Source of the DNA: Sodalinema lacuna_A
GTDB taxonomy: Bacteria > Cyanobacteriota > Cyanobacteriia > Cyanobacteriales > Geitlerinemataceae
NCBI GenBank assembly: GCA_900149785.2
Contig: FSSI02000001.1
Span: 1 to 64,000 of the forward strand
Reading direction: 5' to 3'
Length of the DNA: 64,000 bases
A program made the translations under genes and the position numbers. Shown here one piece after another: positions 43,894-52,338 of this stretch; the stretch's first letter is position 1; each line of letters begins with the position of its first letter. Under the pieces are notes generated by a model. It saw only the letters and a program-made list of their open reading frames with translations, made no database searches and was not told where the DNA came from.

Positions 43894-44341
43894 ACTCAGA
43901 CGGTGGGTTCAGTCGCGGTAGAGTCTCCCGGATCGGCGTACCATAGGTGAACCATGCCGCTGCTAGGGCCACGGTTAAGGCTGGAATCCACCATAAATTT
44001 AACACCCCAGCCCAGAGCCAAAACCGCAGCCGTAGTCGCCACAGCACTCCCCAATGTTGACGATTGTTTAGGGCTGGGTGACGTTTGGCACTATACCAAT
44101 GTTGTTTACGGTGAACTCGACCATGACAGCGGCGACAGAGGGGAACGACATCCCAGCCGGGGACTTCTCGCCCGGCAATTTTGCCTCGGATGTCTCGATA
44201 GCGTAGGTGATGGACGGCTTCGGCTTTGTGAAAGGGATTGAGGATACAGCGGTTGCGGCTAAAACGGCGGGTTCGTGTGGCAATGGTATGCCAATTGCCT
44301 TGATAACGGTTTTTGAAGGACTTTTGACGAGAGACAGACAT
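43856..44341 (-). CDS. HNH-like protein with a membrane segment
   Basis: A 161-residue protein. Residues about 30-80 carry an HNH-type pattern: a Cys in NRCILNP, then AEAVHHLRYRD, then VVPLCRRCHGRVH, consistent with a beta-beta-alpha-metal fold. The rest contains basic residues and one hydrophobic segment (LWWIPALTVALAAAWFTY, about 112-130), unusual for an HNH nuclease. The C-terminus overlaps the start of the CheR-like gene by 38 bp, which suggests translational coupling or that one start is mis-set. Function unknown. Confidence 0.6.
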   Translation of the reverse strand: MSVSRQKSFKNRYQGNWHTIATRTRRFSRNRCILNPFHKAEAVHHLRYRDIRGKIAGREVPGWDVVPLCRRCHGRVHRKQHWYSAKRHPALNNRQHWGVLWRLRLRFWLWAGVLNLWWIPALTVALAAAWFTYGTPIRETLPRLNPPSEYDFNESDVPDSL

Positions 44342-44536
44342 GAACGTAGAACGGATAGGTCGGGGATATCTTCCTAATAGTTAATCACTGTTGGCTCTCG
44401 TTTGTACAAGTCTTGGCTTCGGGTTTCGGGAAGACTCTTGCTGGTTAGAAGCGGGACTTAAGGAGTTGGCAAGATCGATGGTTTCTGGCTTACGACTGGG
44501 TATTCGGATTTTTGGATTGTAATTTTTGTAAAGTTT

Positions 44537-44569
44537 AATGCCATTTTAATGCCATTTTAATGCCATTTT
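44537..44569. repeat. 11-bp tandem repeat at the family B element edge
   Basis: Three copies of aatgccatttt. The last copy contains the left terminal repeat of the adjacent family B element, so the array probably grew from the element end. Confidence 0.7.
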
Positions 44570-44681
44570 TCGAAATGCTTGCTAGACATCTGACACCGAG
44601 GAGGGCGAACGGCCGTCCCCTCCTGGGAGGGGTTATGGGTTCCCCTATGGACATCTACGGCACGACTTCTGAAAATTGGTA
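44561..44681. mobile_element. Family B MITE-like element, copy 2
   Basis: Read on the plus strand, this matches the reverse complement of the nested copy at 16968-17070 through most of its length. Shared blocks include tgcttg(c/t)(c/t)agacatc, accgaggagggcg and the ending gac/cac...gaaaa(a/t)tggta. The middle carries a cccctcctgggaggggt palindrome in place of the other copy's sequence. It is non-coding. A clear target duplication is not visible. Confidence 0.65.
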
Positions 44682-44867
44682 TTATGTCTTTTTTATGTCT
44701 TGTTTTGGTAGTTATTAAAAAGTAAGGTTTGTCTCTGAGGTGAATGTATTGAGTTCACCGTCAATAGTGTCAAGAAAATATAAGAAGGGGTTAAGGTGGG
44801 GGTATTCGTTTTCTTGGCGTGCTAGACTGCTAGTAGGCTGGCGTTTGACCTTTATCTTTTAAGTCCA

Positions 44868-46628
44868 ATGGATGTTCAACTAGACTTCTCAGATGTTACA
44901 GATTTGGCGGCGATCGGGACTCAATATGCCAGCCAGGGGTTGACTTTTTCTGACAATGCGATCGCCCTGTGGAGCCGTGAGAGCGGAGGACGAGGGAACT
45001 TCGCGGCGGCGGGAGGGCGCACCCTCATGACTTATAGCGGCGATGAGGCGATTCAGGTGGGGATTGCTGAGACTCTGCCGGCGATCGTTGCTGGACAACT
45101 GACGCTGCGTTATACCTCTCCTCACCTAGACCATACGATTCAAGTTTTCGATGGGAGTGGAGCAGTTATTGATAGTTTTGTTTTGCCAAAAACATCCCCC
45201 AATCTAGGTGTTGGCGGTGAGTTTGATCGCTTCCAAACCGTGACGGTTGAGTTTAACGGTGATGGGCGATCGCTGGCGATCGGGAGTTTCGCCAATCAGT
45301 TGGGAATTGACACCTTTGACTTAAATCTGACCTTTGCAGAACCCGAACCGCAACCCGAACCTGAGCCGCAACCCGAACCCGAACCCGAGCCGGAACCGAT
45401 ACCCGAGCCGGAACCGATACCCGAACCCGAGCCGCAACCCGAACCGGAGCCAGAACCCGAGCCGGAACCCGAACCTGAGCCGCAACCCGAACCCGAACCC
45501 GAACCGGAACCCGAACCGGAGCCAGAACCTGAGCCAGAACCCGAACCCGAACCCGAACCCGAGCCGGAACCCGAACCTGAACCCGAACCTGAGCCAGTCA
45601 ATCCCATTGCCGAAAACGACACCCTTATCTCTGACACCATCATTGGAACCGCCGGGGATGACACGATCCGCTATAACTTTGGCAACCGTGTTTTACTCAA
45701 TGTTGAGGATTTACTCATCAATGACAGTGATCCTGAAGGGGGAGAACTCTCTATCCTCAGTTTTGAAGGAGACGTTAATGGCGTAATTTCCCAAGAAGGG
45801 GAAGACGTGATTTTCGTTGCTAATGATATCTTTGAAGAATTGGGTTCAGGACAATTTAACTACACGATTGTCAGTGAAAGTGGTGGAACAGCGAGTGCTA
45901 CGGCGATCGTTCTCAGAACTCAACCGCAAGTGATTGATGGTCGCGGGGGAAATAATACTCTGATTCTCGATCAACCAGTTGCCGTTGATTTGGGTCAAGC
46001 TGGAGACCAAACCATCACGGATACAATTAGCGTTTTAGGCTTTAACAATGTCTTTGGCTCTCCAGACGCTGAGACCCTGATTGGTAATCAGAATCCGAAC
46101 CAACTACTCAGCAATGACGGTGATGATTTGCTCGTCGGCATTGACGGCGATAATACCCTAATCGGTGGGGGTGGTTTGAACAGGATTCAGGGTGGGGATG
46201 GCAACGACCTGATTATCGCGGGTCCTCAAGGCAACTTGTTGTTCGGTGGTCCTGGGGCTGATCGCATCGTTGGCGGTGTTGGCCCGGATAGTATTCTCTT
46301 TAATAGTCCCGATGAAGGCATAGATACTCTAGTGGACTTCGCCGACGATGATTTGATTGTAATTTCTGCCGATGGTTTTGGCGGCGACTTAACCTCTGGG
46401 CCAGTCTCGCCAGAGCAGTTCCTCTTATCCGATACGTTATCGGCATTCACAGATGAACATCGCTTTATCTTGCAACCCCAATTTAATGGGGCGATTCTCT
46501 TCTATGACCCCGATGGTAACGGTCCTGAACCCCAGATCCCTTTTGCATTTTTCAACAACCCAGAGGTCTCCTCTTTTTTCCAAGAGGACAACATTTTTAT
46601 TGTTGGGGACAACGTTTTTCTTTTCTAG
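44868..46628 (+). CDS. RTX-like calcium-binding protein with a long Pro-Glu spacer
   Basis: A 586-residue protein with no N-terminal signal. The N-terminal beta domain (about 1-155, MDVQLDFSDVTDLAAIGTQY) is followed by about 85 residues of almost pure Pro/Glu (with Gln) repeats. Then comes a cadherin/Ig-like module (LLINDSDPEGGELSILSF) and RTX-type nonapeptides (GGDGNDLI, GGPGADRIVGG) that bind calcium. The acidic C-terminal region ending in VFLF is typical of type I secretion substrates. It is likely a surface or secreted protein. No secretion genes are adjacent. The gene is preceded by about 520 bp of non-coding sequence. Confidence 0.8.
   Translation: MDVQLDFSDVTDLAAIGTQYASQGLTFSDNAIALWSRESGGRGNFAAAGGRTLMTYSGDEAIQVGIAETLPAIVAGQLTLRYTSPHLDHTIQVFDGSGAVIDSFVLPKTSPNLGVGGEFDRFQTVTVEFNGDGRSLAIGSFANQLGIDTFDLNLTFAEPEPQPEPEPQPEPEPEPEPIPEPEPIPEPEPQPEPEPEPEPEPEPEPQPEPEPEPEPEPEPEPEPEPEPEPEPEPEPEPEPEPEPVNPIAENDTLISDTIIGTAGDDTIRYNFGNRVLLNVEDLLINDSDPEGGELSILSFEGDVNGVISQEGEDVIFVANDIFEELGSGQFNYTIVSESGGTASATAIVLRTQPQVIDGRGGNNTLILDQPVAVDLGQAGDQTITDTISVLGFNNVFGSPDAETLIGNQNPNQLLSNDGDDLLVGIDGDNTLIGGGGLNRIQGGDGNDLIIAGPQGNLLFGGPGADRIVGGVGPDSILFNSPDEGIDTLVDFADDDLIVISADGFGGDLTSGPVSPEQFLLSDTLSAFTDEHRFILQPQFNGAILFYDPDGNGPEPQIPFAFFNNPEVSSFFQEDNIFIVGDNVFLF
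45338..45597 (+). repeat. Hexanucleotide repeat encoding Pro-Glu
   Basis: The sequence is built from gaaccc / gagccg / gaaccg units in frame with the RTX-like gene. It encodes alternating Pro-Glu with occasional Pro-Gln and is prone to length change. The Gly-Ser readings on the minus strand are shadows. Confidence 0.9.
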
Positions 46629-46636
46629 GGTATCTT

Positions 46637-48484
46637 CTAGTTTTCCGGTGTCGGGGCTTCCGGGAAAGAGGGAGTGGGGTCATCTTGAGGTCGCATCTGT
46701 TGGTAGGCCACCCAGAAGACCCCCACGCCCAAGAGAATCGTTAGAACAATCCCCAAAACGGTTTGCAGGGTGGCGTTGGGACGGCGGCGACGGCGAGCGG
46801 TAGCCCCGGCAACGTCGGTGGCTTGGTCATATAACAGGGCTTTGGAGGCTTCGGAGAATTCGGACTCTAGGGCATCTTCCGGGGCCTGGGAATCACGCTC
46901 AAAGGAGTCTGGAGGTTTAGGTGATGGAGGTGAGACGCGACAGAGCATCATGACGACGGAGGTGTTGTCATGGCCGTTCTGTTCGTTGGCCAGTTGAATC
47001 CAGGCCTGAACCGCCTCGTCTAAGGTACAGTCTCCGCTTAAGACTGCTGGCGCGACCTGTTGCCAGGATTTTTCAACCCAATCTTGGTCGCTGAGTCCAT
47101 CGGAACAGAGGAGTAAGATCCCATCCTCTTCGATGACAAATCGCTGGATTGATGGTTGTAGGAATTCACTATCTCGTGTCCCCAGGGCTTGGGTGAGCGC
47201 CCCAGCATCTAGGCGTTGTTGGGCTTCTCGGTAGAAGTTGCGGCCAAATTCGACCTCTCGATGGGCCACGTCGTCGTCAACGCTGAGTTGTTGGCAATAG
47301 TGGGGGGTGAGCCAGTAGGCGCGACTGTCGCCGATGTTGACGAGATACAATTCATGACTGTTGGCGCGGACGACACCGGCGTCGTTGCGCAGGCTTTGAC
47401 CGAGTTGCCAGCCGAGGACGAGGGTGGTTCCCATGCGTTGCCGGGCTTGTCGCTCTTGGCTATCGTTTTGATGGGCAATGGTGTTGTTGGCCACACGCAC
47501 GATCGCCGCGAGTTGTTCACGAATGAGTGTCGGCGGTAGGAGTTGGCGGTCTTGCTGGATGGATGTCCAGAGCTGGCGGACTTGTAGGGTTAGAGTGCGT
47601 ACGGCGGTTTGGCTGGCCACTTCACCGCCATCGTGACCCCCAACGCCGTCACAGAGAATGGCTAAATCCGGGACGTAGCGTTCAGGATGGTTGAGGTCGT
47701 CAAGGCTGGGATAACAGGCATCTTCGTTGTGCGATCGCAGGGGACCGGGATCGCTGGCCCCACTAATTTCTAGGGATAAGGGCCGTTCGGCGGCGAGTTC
47801 CAGGAGCAGTTGATTGAGGCTTGCTTCGATGCTCGGGAGTGACTCCCCTTCACGCATCCGCTGACACAGTTGGCTCAGGGGTTGGGCTACGATCGCCGAG
47901 GAGGAACTAATCCAGTTGGCCCAGTGATAGCCGAGGTCGGTCAGTTGATGGCCGGTGTTGCCGCTGTGGAGTTGCAACAGCCACAGTCGCCAACCTTGAA
48001 CGCGCAAGTTTTCCGGGTTGAGGAGACTGGCGGCGACTCCTTGTTCGTCGAGGATGGGCCACAGTTGCAGACTTTGCCAGAGCCAATAGACTTGACGGAC
48101 AGCGGGGGCCGTTGACCAGGCGTCTCGCAGGCTGGGATAGAGCTGTCCGTCGGGGGTGATGGGGGCGTTGTCTAAGAGGAGTATTTCGCGGTCTGGCTGG
48201 CTCTCTGAGGCGGCTTGGCTGTAAGTTCCGTAAATTTGGGGTACATGGAGCCGCTGACGGACTAGGCGCAGGTAGGGGAGATGGGTGAGGGTAATGTCTT
48301 CGGGGAGGTCGGGGGCGCGATCGGGGTGGCGATCGCACCAGATCTCGGGACCGATGACCTCGTAGCGATCGCCGAGGGTCTCTCCTACGGGAATTTGAGC
48401 AGCGAACTCTCCTACGGCCCAGAGGTACTGGGGTAGGGGGCGATCGGGGGGGTCAATGCGGTTAACAAATTCGCGGAACAGCAC
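46637..48484 (-). CDS. PP2C-type Ser/Thr phosphatase with pseudokinase-like N-terminus
   Basis: A 615-residue protein. The PP2C (PPM) domain occupies about 240-500: ISGASDPGPLRSHNEDAC, LCDGVGGHDGGEVAS, YLVNIGDSRAYWL and LLCSDGLSD carry the metal-binding aspartates. One membrane span lies near the C-terminus (GIVLTILLGVGVFWVAY). The first 230 residues include SLLNPENLRVQGWRLWLLQL, which recalls the kinase catalytic loop (HxDLKPENIL) without the catalytic Asp, so a degenerate kinase fold is possible. It is convergent with the RTX-like gene, with an 8-bp gap. The substrates are unknown. Confidence 0.8.
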   Translation of the reverse strand: MLFREFVNRIDPPDRPLPQYLWAVGEFAAQIPVGETLGDRYEVIGPEIWCDRHPDRAPDLPEDITLTHLPYLRLVRQRLHVPQIYGTYSQAASESQPDREILLLDNAPITPDGQLYPSLRDAWSTAPAVRQVYWLWQSLQLWPILDEQGVAASLLNPENLRVQGWRLWLLQLHSGNTGHQLTDLGYHWANWISSSSAIVAQPLSQLCQRMREGESLPSIEASLNQLLLELAAERPLSLEISGASDPGPLRSHNEDACYPSLDDLNHPERYVPDLAILCDGVGGHDGGEVASQTAVRTLTLQVRQLWTSIQQDRQLLPPTLIREQLAAIVRVANNTIAHQNDSQERQARQRMGTTLVLGWQLGQSLRNDAGVVRANSHELYLVNIGDSRAYWLTPHYCQQLSVDDDVAHREVEFGRNFYREAQQRLDAGALTQALGTRDSEFLQPSIQRFVIEEDGILLLCSDGLSDQDWVEKSWQQVAPAVLSGDCTLDEAVQAWIQLANEQNGHDNTSVVMMLCRVSPPSPKPPDSFERDSQAPEDALESEFSEASKALLYDQATDVAGATARRRRRPNATLQTVLGIVLTILLGVGVFWVAYQQMRPQDDPTPSFPEAPTPEN

Positions 48485-48590
48485 GGCTGTCTATCCTATG
48501 ATGAGGCTGAAATGGACGAGTTCGAGGTGATGAATCTGCTCGTGAATCAGTTTTAGTATAGAGCTTGTCTCCCTGCAAACGACAGGTTCT

Positions 48591-48623
48591 CAACATTAGC
48601 GCCAACATTAGCGCCAACATTAG
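48591..48623. repeat. 12-bp tandem repeat
   Basis: Nearly three copies of caacattagcgc in the gap between the divergent PP2C and NfeD genes. Confidence 0.75.
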
Positions 48624-48735
48624 TGGGGGTAAAACTTCCCAGTCTTAAATTCCTTGCCTATGATAGAGGGGGATGGCGGTTCCGTTCTTCCTCCCTTGTT
48701 CGATCATGACCTGATCTCTGGATTCACCTATATCG

Positions 48736-49158
48736 ATGGACACGTTTACCTTACTCTGGCTTGGACTCGGGGTGCTATTTTGCCTGATGGAGTTGTTTCT
48801 GCCGACGGCGTTTGTGGAACTGGCGATGGGGCTGGCTTCGTTTGCTGTGGCGTTACTGTCTTTAGTTATTCCACGGTTATCAATTCAGATTTTCTTCTGG
48901 ATGGTCTTCGCCTTGGTCTTCCTGTTTTCCCTGAAACGGTTTGTTCCTAAAAAGGATTCCTATCTTTTGGCTGAAGCCACCGAAGCCCAGACGTTGACGA
49001 GTATCGAGCCAGGCAAGACGGGGCGTGTCCTGTTTGAAGGGAATTCTTGGCAAGCTCGTTGTGAGGGAGACTTTTTGATTCCGGCACACTCGAAAGCTCT
49101 CGTGGTCGGCCGTCAAGGAAATACGCTTCTGGTGTTACCTGAAGATTTTCAGGACTAA
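48736..49158 (+). CDS. NfeD-like membrane protein
   Basis: A 140-residue protein with about three membrane segments (MDTFTLLWLGLGVLFCLMEL, MGLASFAVALLSLVI, FFWMVFALVFLFSL). A small C-terminal OB-fold domain follows, with PGKTGRVLFEGNSWQARCEG. NfeD proteins are encoded with stomatin/prohibitin-family proteins, and here the slipin gene follows 108 bp downstream. The pair is thought to organise membrane microdomains. The start ATG 48736 gives the family-like N-terminus. Confidence 0.9.
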   Translation: MDTFTLLWLGLGVLFCLMELFLPTAFVELAMGLASFAVALLSLVIPRLSIQIFFWMVFALVFLFSLKRFVPKKDSYLLAEATEAQTLTSIEPGKTGRVLFEGNSWQARCEGDFLIPAHSKALVVGRQGNTLLVLPEDFQD

Positions 49159-49266
49159 ACTCACGTCTGTTTATTCTTGAGGATTTACTGCTTGTCAATA
49201 CTCAATTTTAAGAGTTTTTGGGACATCGTTTAGAGTACAAGTTAGAAAATACGTTGGGAGACAGTT

Positions 49267-50250
49267 ATGGAAGCTTTATGGACATTTATTATCGTGGTCA
49301 TTTTGGGCGGATCAGTCGCAAATAGCTCCGTCAAAATTGTTAATCAAGGAAATGAAGTTTTGGTTGAAACTTTAGGTAAATACAGTGGTAAAAAGCTCGA
49401 ACCAGGCTTGAATTTTATCATTCCTTTTCTGGACAAGGTGGTTTTCAAAGAAACCATTCGAGAAAAAGTTCTGGACATTCCCGCTCAACCTTGTATCACC
49501 TCTGACAACGTGGCAATTTCCGTCGATGCGGTGGTCTATTGGCGCATTATGGATATGGAGAAAGCCTATTATAAGGTTGAGGATTTGCGAAATGCGATGC
49601 AGAATTTGGTGTTAACTCAGATTCGCTCGGAAATGGGGAAACTGGAGTTAGATCAAACCTTCACGGCGCGATCGGAAATCAATGAAATTCTTTTGCGGGA
49701 GTTAGATATTTCCACGGACCCCTGGGGTGTGAAGGTGACTCGGGTGGAACTTCGGGATATTATTCCCTCGAAGGCGGTTCAGGATTCGATGGAATTACAG
49801 ATGTCGGCGGAACGGCGCAAACGGGCGGCGGTGCTGACGTCGGAAGGGGAACGAGAGTCAGCGGTGAACTCGGCCCGAGGACGAGCGGAGGCGCAGGTGC
49901 TAGAGGCTGAAGCTAGTCAACGGGCGGAAATTTTGCGGGCTGAGGCGGAAAAACAGGCGATTTTACTGAGGGCTGAGGCGCACCGTCAGGAACGAGTTTT
50001 GAAGGCTCAAGCGACGGCTGAGGCGATGCAGACGTTGGCGAAGACGTTAAAGGTGCATCCGAAAATGGCGGAGTCGCTTCAGTTTTTACTGGCGCAACAG
50101 TATCTGGAAATGGGGGCTGAGATTGGGACGAGTGAGAGTAGTAAGGTGATGTTTATGGACCCCCGCAGTATTCCGGCGACGCTGGAGGGAATGAAGTCGA
50201 TTTTGAGTCAGGAGGAGTTGGAGGCTGAAGAGTTAACTCTTGAGCATTAG
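49267..50250 (+). CDS. SPFH/band 7 protein (slipin, stomatin-like)
   Basis: A 327-residue protein with an N-terminal membrane anchor (about 4-20) and an SPFH domain: VNQGNEVLVETLGKYSGK, GLNFIIPFLDKVVFKE, DNVAISVDAVVYWRI and LRDIIPSKAVQDSM. It ends in the Ala/Glu/Arg-rich coiled coil (AEAQVLEAEASQRAEILRAE) that drives oligomer rings. It resembles the QmcA/paraslipin group that includes Synechocystis Slr1128. It probably acts with the NfeD-like protein encoded just upstream. A strong terminator follows. Confidence 0.92.
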   Translation: MEALWTFIIVVILGGSVANSSVKIVNQGNEVLVETLGKYSGKKLEPGLNFIIPFLDKVVFKETIREKVLDIPAQPCITSDNVAISVDAVVYWRIMDMEKAYYKVEDLRNAMQNLVLTQIRSEMGKLELDQTFTARSEINEILLRELDISTDPWGVKVTRVELRDIIPSKAVQDSMELQMSAERRKRAAVLTSEGERESAVNSARGRAEAQVLEAEASQRAEILRAEAEKQAILLRAEAHRQERVLKAQATAEAMQTLAKTLKVHPKMAESLQFLLAQQYLEMGAEIGTSESSKVMFMDPRSIPATLEGMKSILSQEELEAEELTLEH

Positions 50251-50262
50251 GGATTAACCATT

Positions 50263-50298
50263 AGAAAAACCGGGAGATTAACCATCTCCCGGTTTTTC
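50263..50298. terminator. Strong bidirectional hairpin terminator
   Basis: The arms agaaaaaccgggagat and atctcccggtttttct are perfect 16-bp complements around a 4-base loop, 12 bp after the slipin stop. With T tracts in both directions it can also end the hli transcript from the other strand. Confidence 0.9.
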
Positions 50299-50338
50299 TA
50301 TTGATGACTTAAAAAATAGCGTGGGTTGATGAATGAGA

Positions 50339-50482
50339 TTACATCAAGCCGATTTGAGAAAGAATCCCTTGTCCGGTCAGAACTTCGGTGGCGATTCCGA
50401 TGACGAAACCTAGCATCGCCAGGCGACCGTTCCAGGTTTCTGCAAATTGAGTAAAGCCGAGTTTGGTGTTTTGGTTTTCCAT
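50339..50482 (-). CDS. High-light-inducible protein (Hlip), copy 1
   Basis: A 47-residue single-span protein, too short for simple gene finding. It starts MENQNTKLGFTQFAETWNGR and has the chlorophyll-binding motif ETWNGRLAMLGF of the CAB/ELIP family. Hlips dimerise, bind chlorophyll and carotenoid, and protect photosystem II assembly under strong light. It is identical to copy 2 except Asn5 instead of Asp5. An AAGGAG-like site precedes the ATG. It is the second gene of a tandem pair read from the promoter near 50800. Confidence 0.95.
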   Translation of the reverse strand: MENQNTKLGFTQFAETWNGRLAMLGFVIGIATEVLTGQGILSQIGLM

Positions 50483-50540
50483 GATGAGTATCTCCTTGAG
50501 TGAGGTTAGCGATGAGATGGACTATCGGTGTTCGAGGCGA

Positions 50541-50684
50541 TTACATTAAACCGATTTGAGAGAGAATCCCTTGTCCGGTCAGAACTTCGGTGGCGATTCC
50601 GATGACGAAACCTAGCATGGCTAGGCGACCGTTCCAGGTTTCTGCGAATTGGGTAAAGCCGAGTTTGGTGTCTTGGTTTTCCAT
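50541..50684 (-). CDS. High-light-inducible protein (Hlip), copy 2
   Basis: A 47-residue Hlip starting MENQDTKLGFTQFAETWNGR, with the same ETWNGRLAMLGFVIG core and end ILSQIGLM as copy 1, 58 bp away. The DNA of the two copies is also nearly identical, so the duplication is recent or is being homogenised. An AAGGAAAT ribosome-binding site lies before the ATG. Confidence 0.95.
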   Translation of the reverse strand: MENQDTKLGFTQFAETWNGRLAMLGFVIGIATEVLTGQGILSQIGLM

Positions 50685-50784
50685 GGTTGGTATTTCCTTG
50701 CCTTGGCTGCTTCTTTTCAAAAGTTAACACAACTAGCGAGGAGTTGCAACGTTTTATTAAAAAAAGTTGACAACGAGGTGATGT

Positions 50785-50812
50785 ATTATACAAATCTTTG
50801 TTGTCAAGTCAA
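50785..50812 (-). promoter_or_regulatory. Sigma-70-type promoter of the hli pair
   Basis: On the minus strand TTGACT (50812-50807) and TATAAT (50790-50785) are separated by 16 bases. Transcription would start near 50778, giving a leader of about 95 nt before the first hli gene. A clear HLR1 (RpaB) element was not found. Confidence 0.6.
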
Positions 50813-50868
50813 GATGATAGAGAAAAAACCGTCCTTAGATAGAGCTTTTGGGGGTCGGTCGGGGGAGT

Positions 50869-51828
50869 TTAGGCGGCGATCGCCCCAAACTGGACGCCTC
50901 GCCGTTGTAGCCACTGACGATAGGCAATCGAGGCGCGATCGCTCGGGAGATGTCCCTCTTGGGAGAGCGTGAGGGGGAGGCGTTTGGGGTGTTGGGACTC
51001 GACGATGGGAATATCTTGGCGAACCACGCGATCTTGGAAGCCATGCAGTTCGGCCTGGGGTATCTCTGAACCGTAGTTCATGGCGATCCACATCCAACCG
51101 ATGGCCAGTTCGGGTTCTAGGGGACAGATGGCGAAGAAGAGGGTGAGGCGGCGATCGCCTGAGAGTTTCTCGAACCAGGCGCTGAGAGGGGTCGGGGCGT
51201 GATAGTTATAGGTGACCGTGGCCCCTTCGGCGGTTCCGTCGGGGTTGGGTTGCCAAATTTGCACATCTTTAATGGATAATCCCTGATCATTCCAGTCAAC
51301 GTGATATTCGGGGACTTCTGTATGGCTGCGATCGCCGAGTAGGCCATCGTGAACGAAGGGGAAGTGGGAGACATCGAGGAAGTTTTCCATCACCCGCAGG
51401 GGACTTGAGCGAACGCGATAGGCGCCACAGAGGAATTTACGATAGTTGAGGTCACTCCATTCGGGAAAAATGGGGATCTGTCTGGGATCGGCTTCAGGAT
51501 TGAGGGACAGCCAGACTAAGCCATAGCGAAGTTCGGCGGGATAGGCGGAGAGACGGAGTTGGGGGGAGGGGGTCCAGCCGGGTGCAGCGGGAACCTCAAC
51601 ACAGGTTCCTTGGCTATTAAAGACGAGTCCATGATAGGGACAGCGGAGTCCTCCGTCTTCGACGGTTCCCCCGGAGAGACGAGCGCCACGATGGGGACAG
51701 CGATCGTCCCAGGCCAGGATGCGATCGCCGCAACGCCAGATCACGAAGTCCCGTTCGAGGAGTTTAACGGAACGGACTGTGCCGGGTTCGATGGCTTCGG
51801 CGACGGGATGCCAATCTCGATGAAGCAT
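50869..51828 (-). CDS. Rieske-type aromatic oxygenase (PaO/VanA-like)
   Basis: A 319-residue oxygenase. The Rieske 2Fe-2S ligands are Cys44/His46 (DRCPHRGARL) and Cys63/His66 (LRCPYHGLVF). The mononuclear iron site is suggested by MENFLDVSHFPFVHDG, with its two His. The layout (N-terminal Rieske, C-terminal catalytic domain) is that of VanA-like and pheophorbide-type oxygenases of cyanobacteria. The substrate is unknown. No reductase or ferredoxin gene is adjacent. It is the upstream neighbour of the hli promoter on the same strand. Confidence 0.88.
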   Translation of the reverse strand: MLHRDWHPVAEAIEPGTVRSVKLLERDFVIWRCGDRILAWDDRCPHRGARLSGGTVEDGGLRCPYHGLVFNSQGTCVEVPAAPGWTPSPQLRLSAYPAELRYGLVWLSLNPEADPRQIPIFPEWSDLNYRKFLCGAYRVRSSPLRVMENFLDVSHFPFVHDGLLGDRSHTEVPEYHVDWNDQGLSIKDVQIWQPNPDGTAEGATVTYNYHAPTPLSAWFEKLSGDRRLTLFFAICPLEPELAIGWMWIAMNYGSEIPQAELHGFQDRVVRQDIPIVESQHPKRLPLTLSQEGHLPSDRASIAYRQWLQRRGVQFGAIAA

Positions 51829-52137
51829 GATAATGGAAGTTATAGGTTAGGTCAATGCTGATCATCATAAACGGTTGAGTCGATATGAAGAACTGACATA
51901 AACTCCGTTATTTGGATCGCGAATGGCATCGCGAACCGTTGTACATCAACGAGTATTGCCACGAATAAACTATAAAAAATATGGGTCGGAAGTAAAATTT
52001 TCATTCGTAGAAACCCGGTTGCTTCCCTAATCTTTGCCGCCTCACCTCAATCGGGTTAAGAAACCCCTGCTTTAGCTCGATGTCAGATTTGGGTTGCGGA
52101 AGAGGTTATAATGGGCTGTGCGCTTTCCGGTGTTTTT
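51829..52137. other. Intergenic region, nothing recognised
   Basis: About 310 bp with an AT-rich part (ataaactataaaaaatatgg, about 51965-51985) and the inverted pieces gaaacccgg and cgggttaagaaaccc near 52011-52066. No gene could be supported. Confidence 0.4.
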
Positions 52138-52338
52138 ATGAGTCAGCAACCCACCGATAGTCCCCACAACCCACATCTGCTTTCGACGCTCCGGACAGAG
52201 TCGGTGTGGGAGGAGATTGAGAGGATTGATGAACCCAGTCCGACGAAGGTGGATCTGATTGGTATTGATGCCAACTTTGATGTAGGGGTGGATTTTTCCA
52301 TGAATGTGGCGATCGCCGAATCGGCTTATGAACGATGA
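52138..52338 (+). CDS. Possible small gene upstream of the DUF4258 gene
   Basis: A 66-residue open frame from ATG 52138 (MSQQPTDSPHNPHLLSTLRT), acidic, with no family recognised. Its stop overlaps the start of the DUF4258-like gene by 11 bases, which hints at coupling. It could also be a remnant of a longer gene. Low confidence. Confidence 0.3.
   Translation: MSQQPTDSPHNPHLLSTLRTESVWEEIERIDEPSPTKVDLIGIDANFDVGVDFSMNVAIAESAYER

Noticed and set aside
45296..45664. Gly-Ser-rich protein on the minus strand
   Set aside because: It is the antisense reading of the Pro-Glu hexanucleotide repeat of the RTX-like gene.
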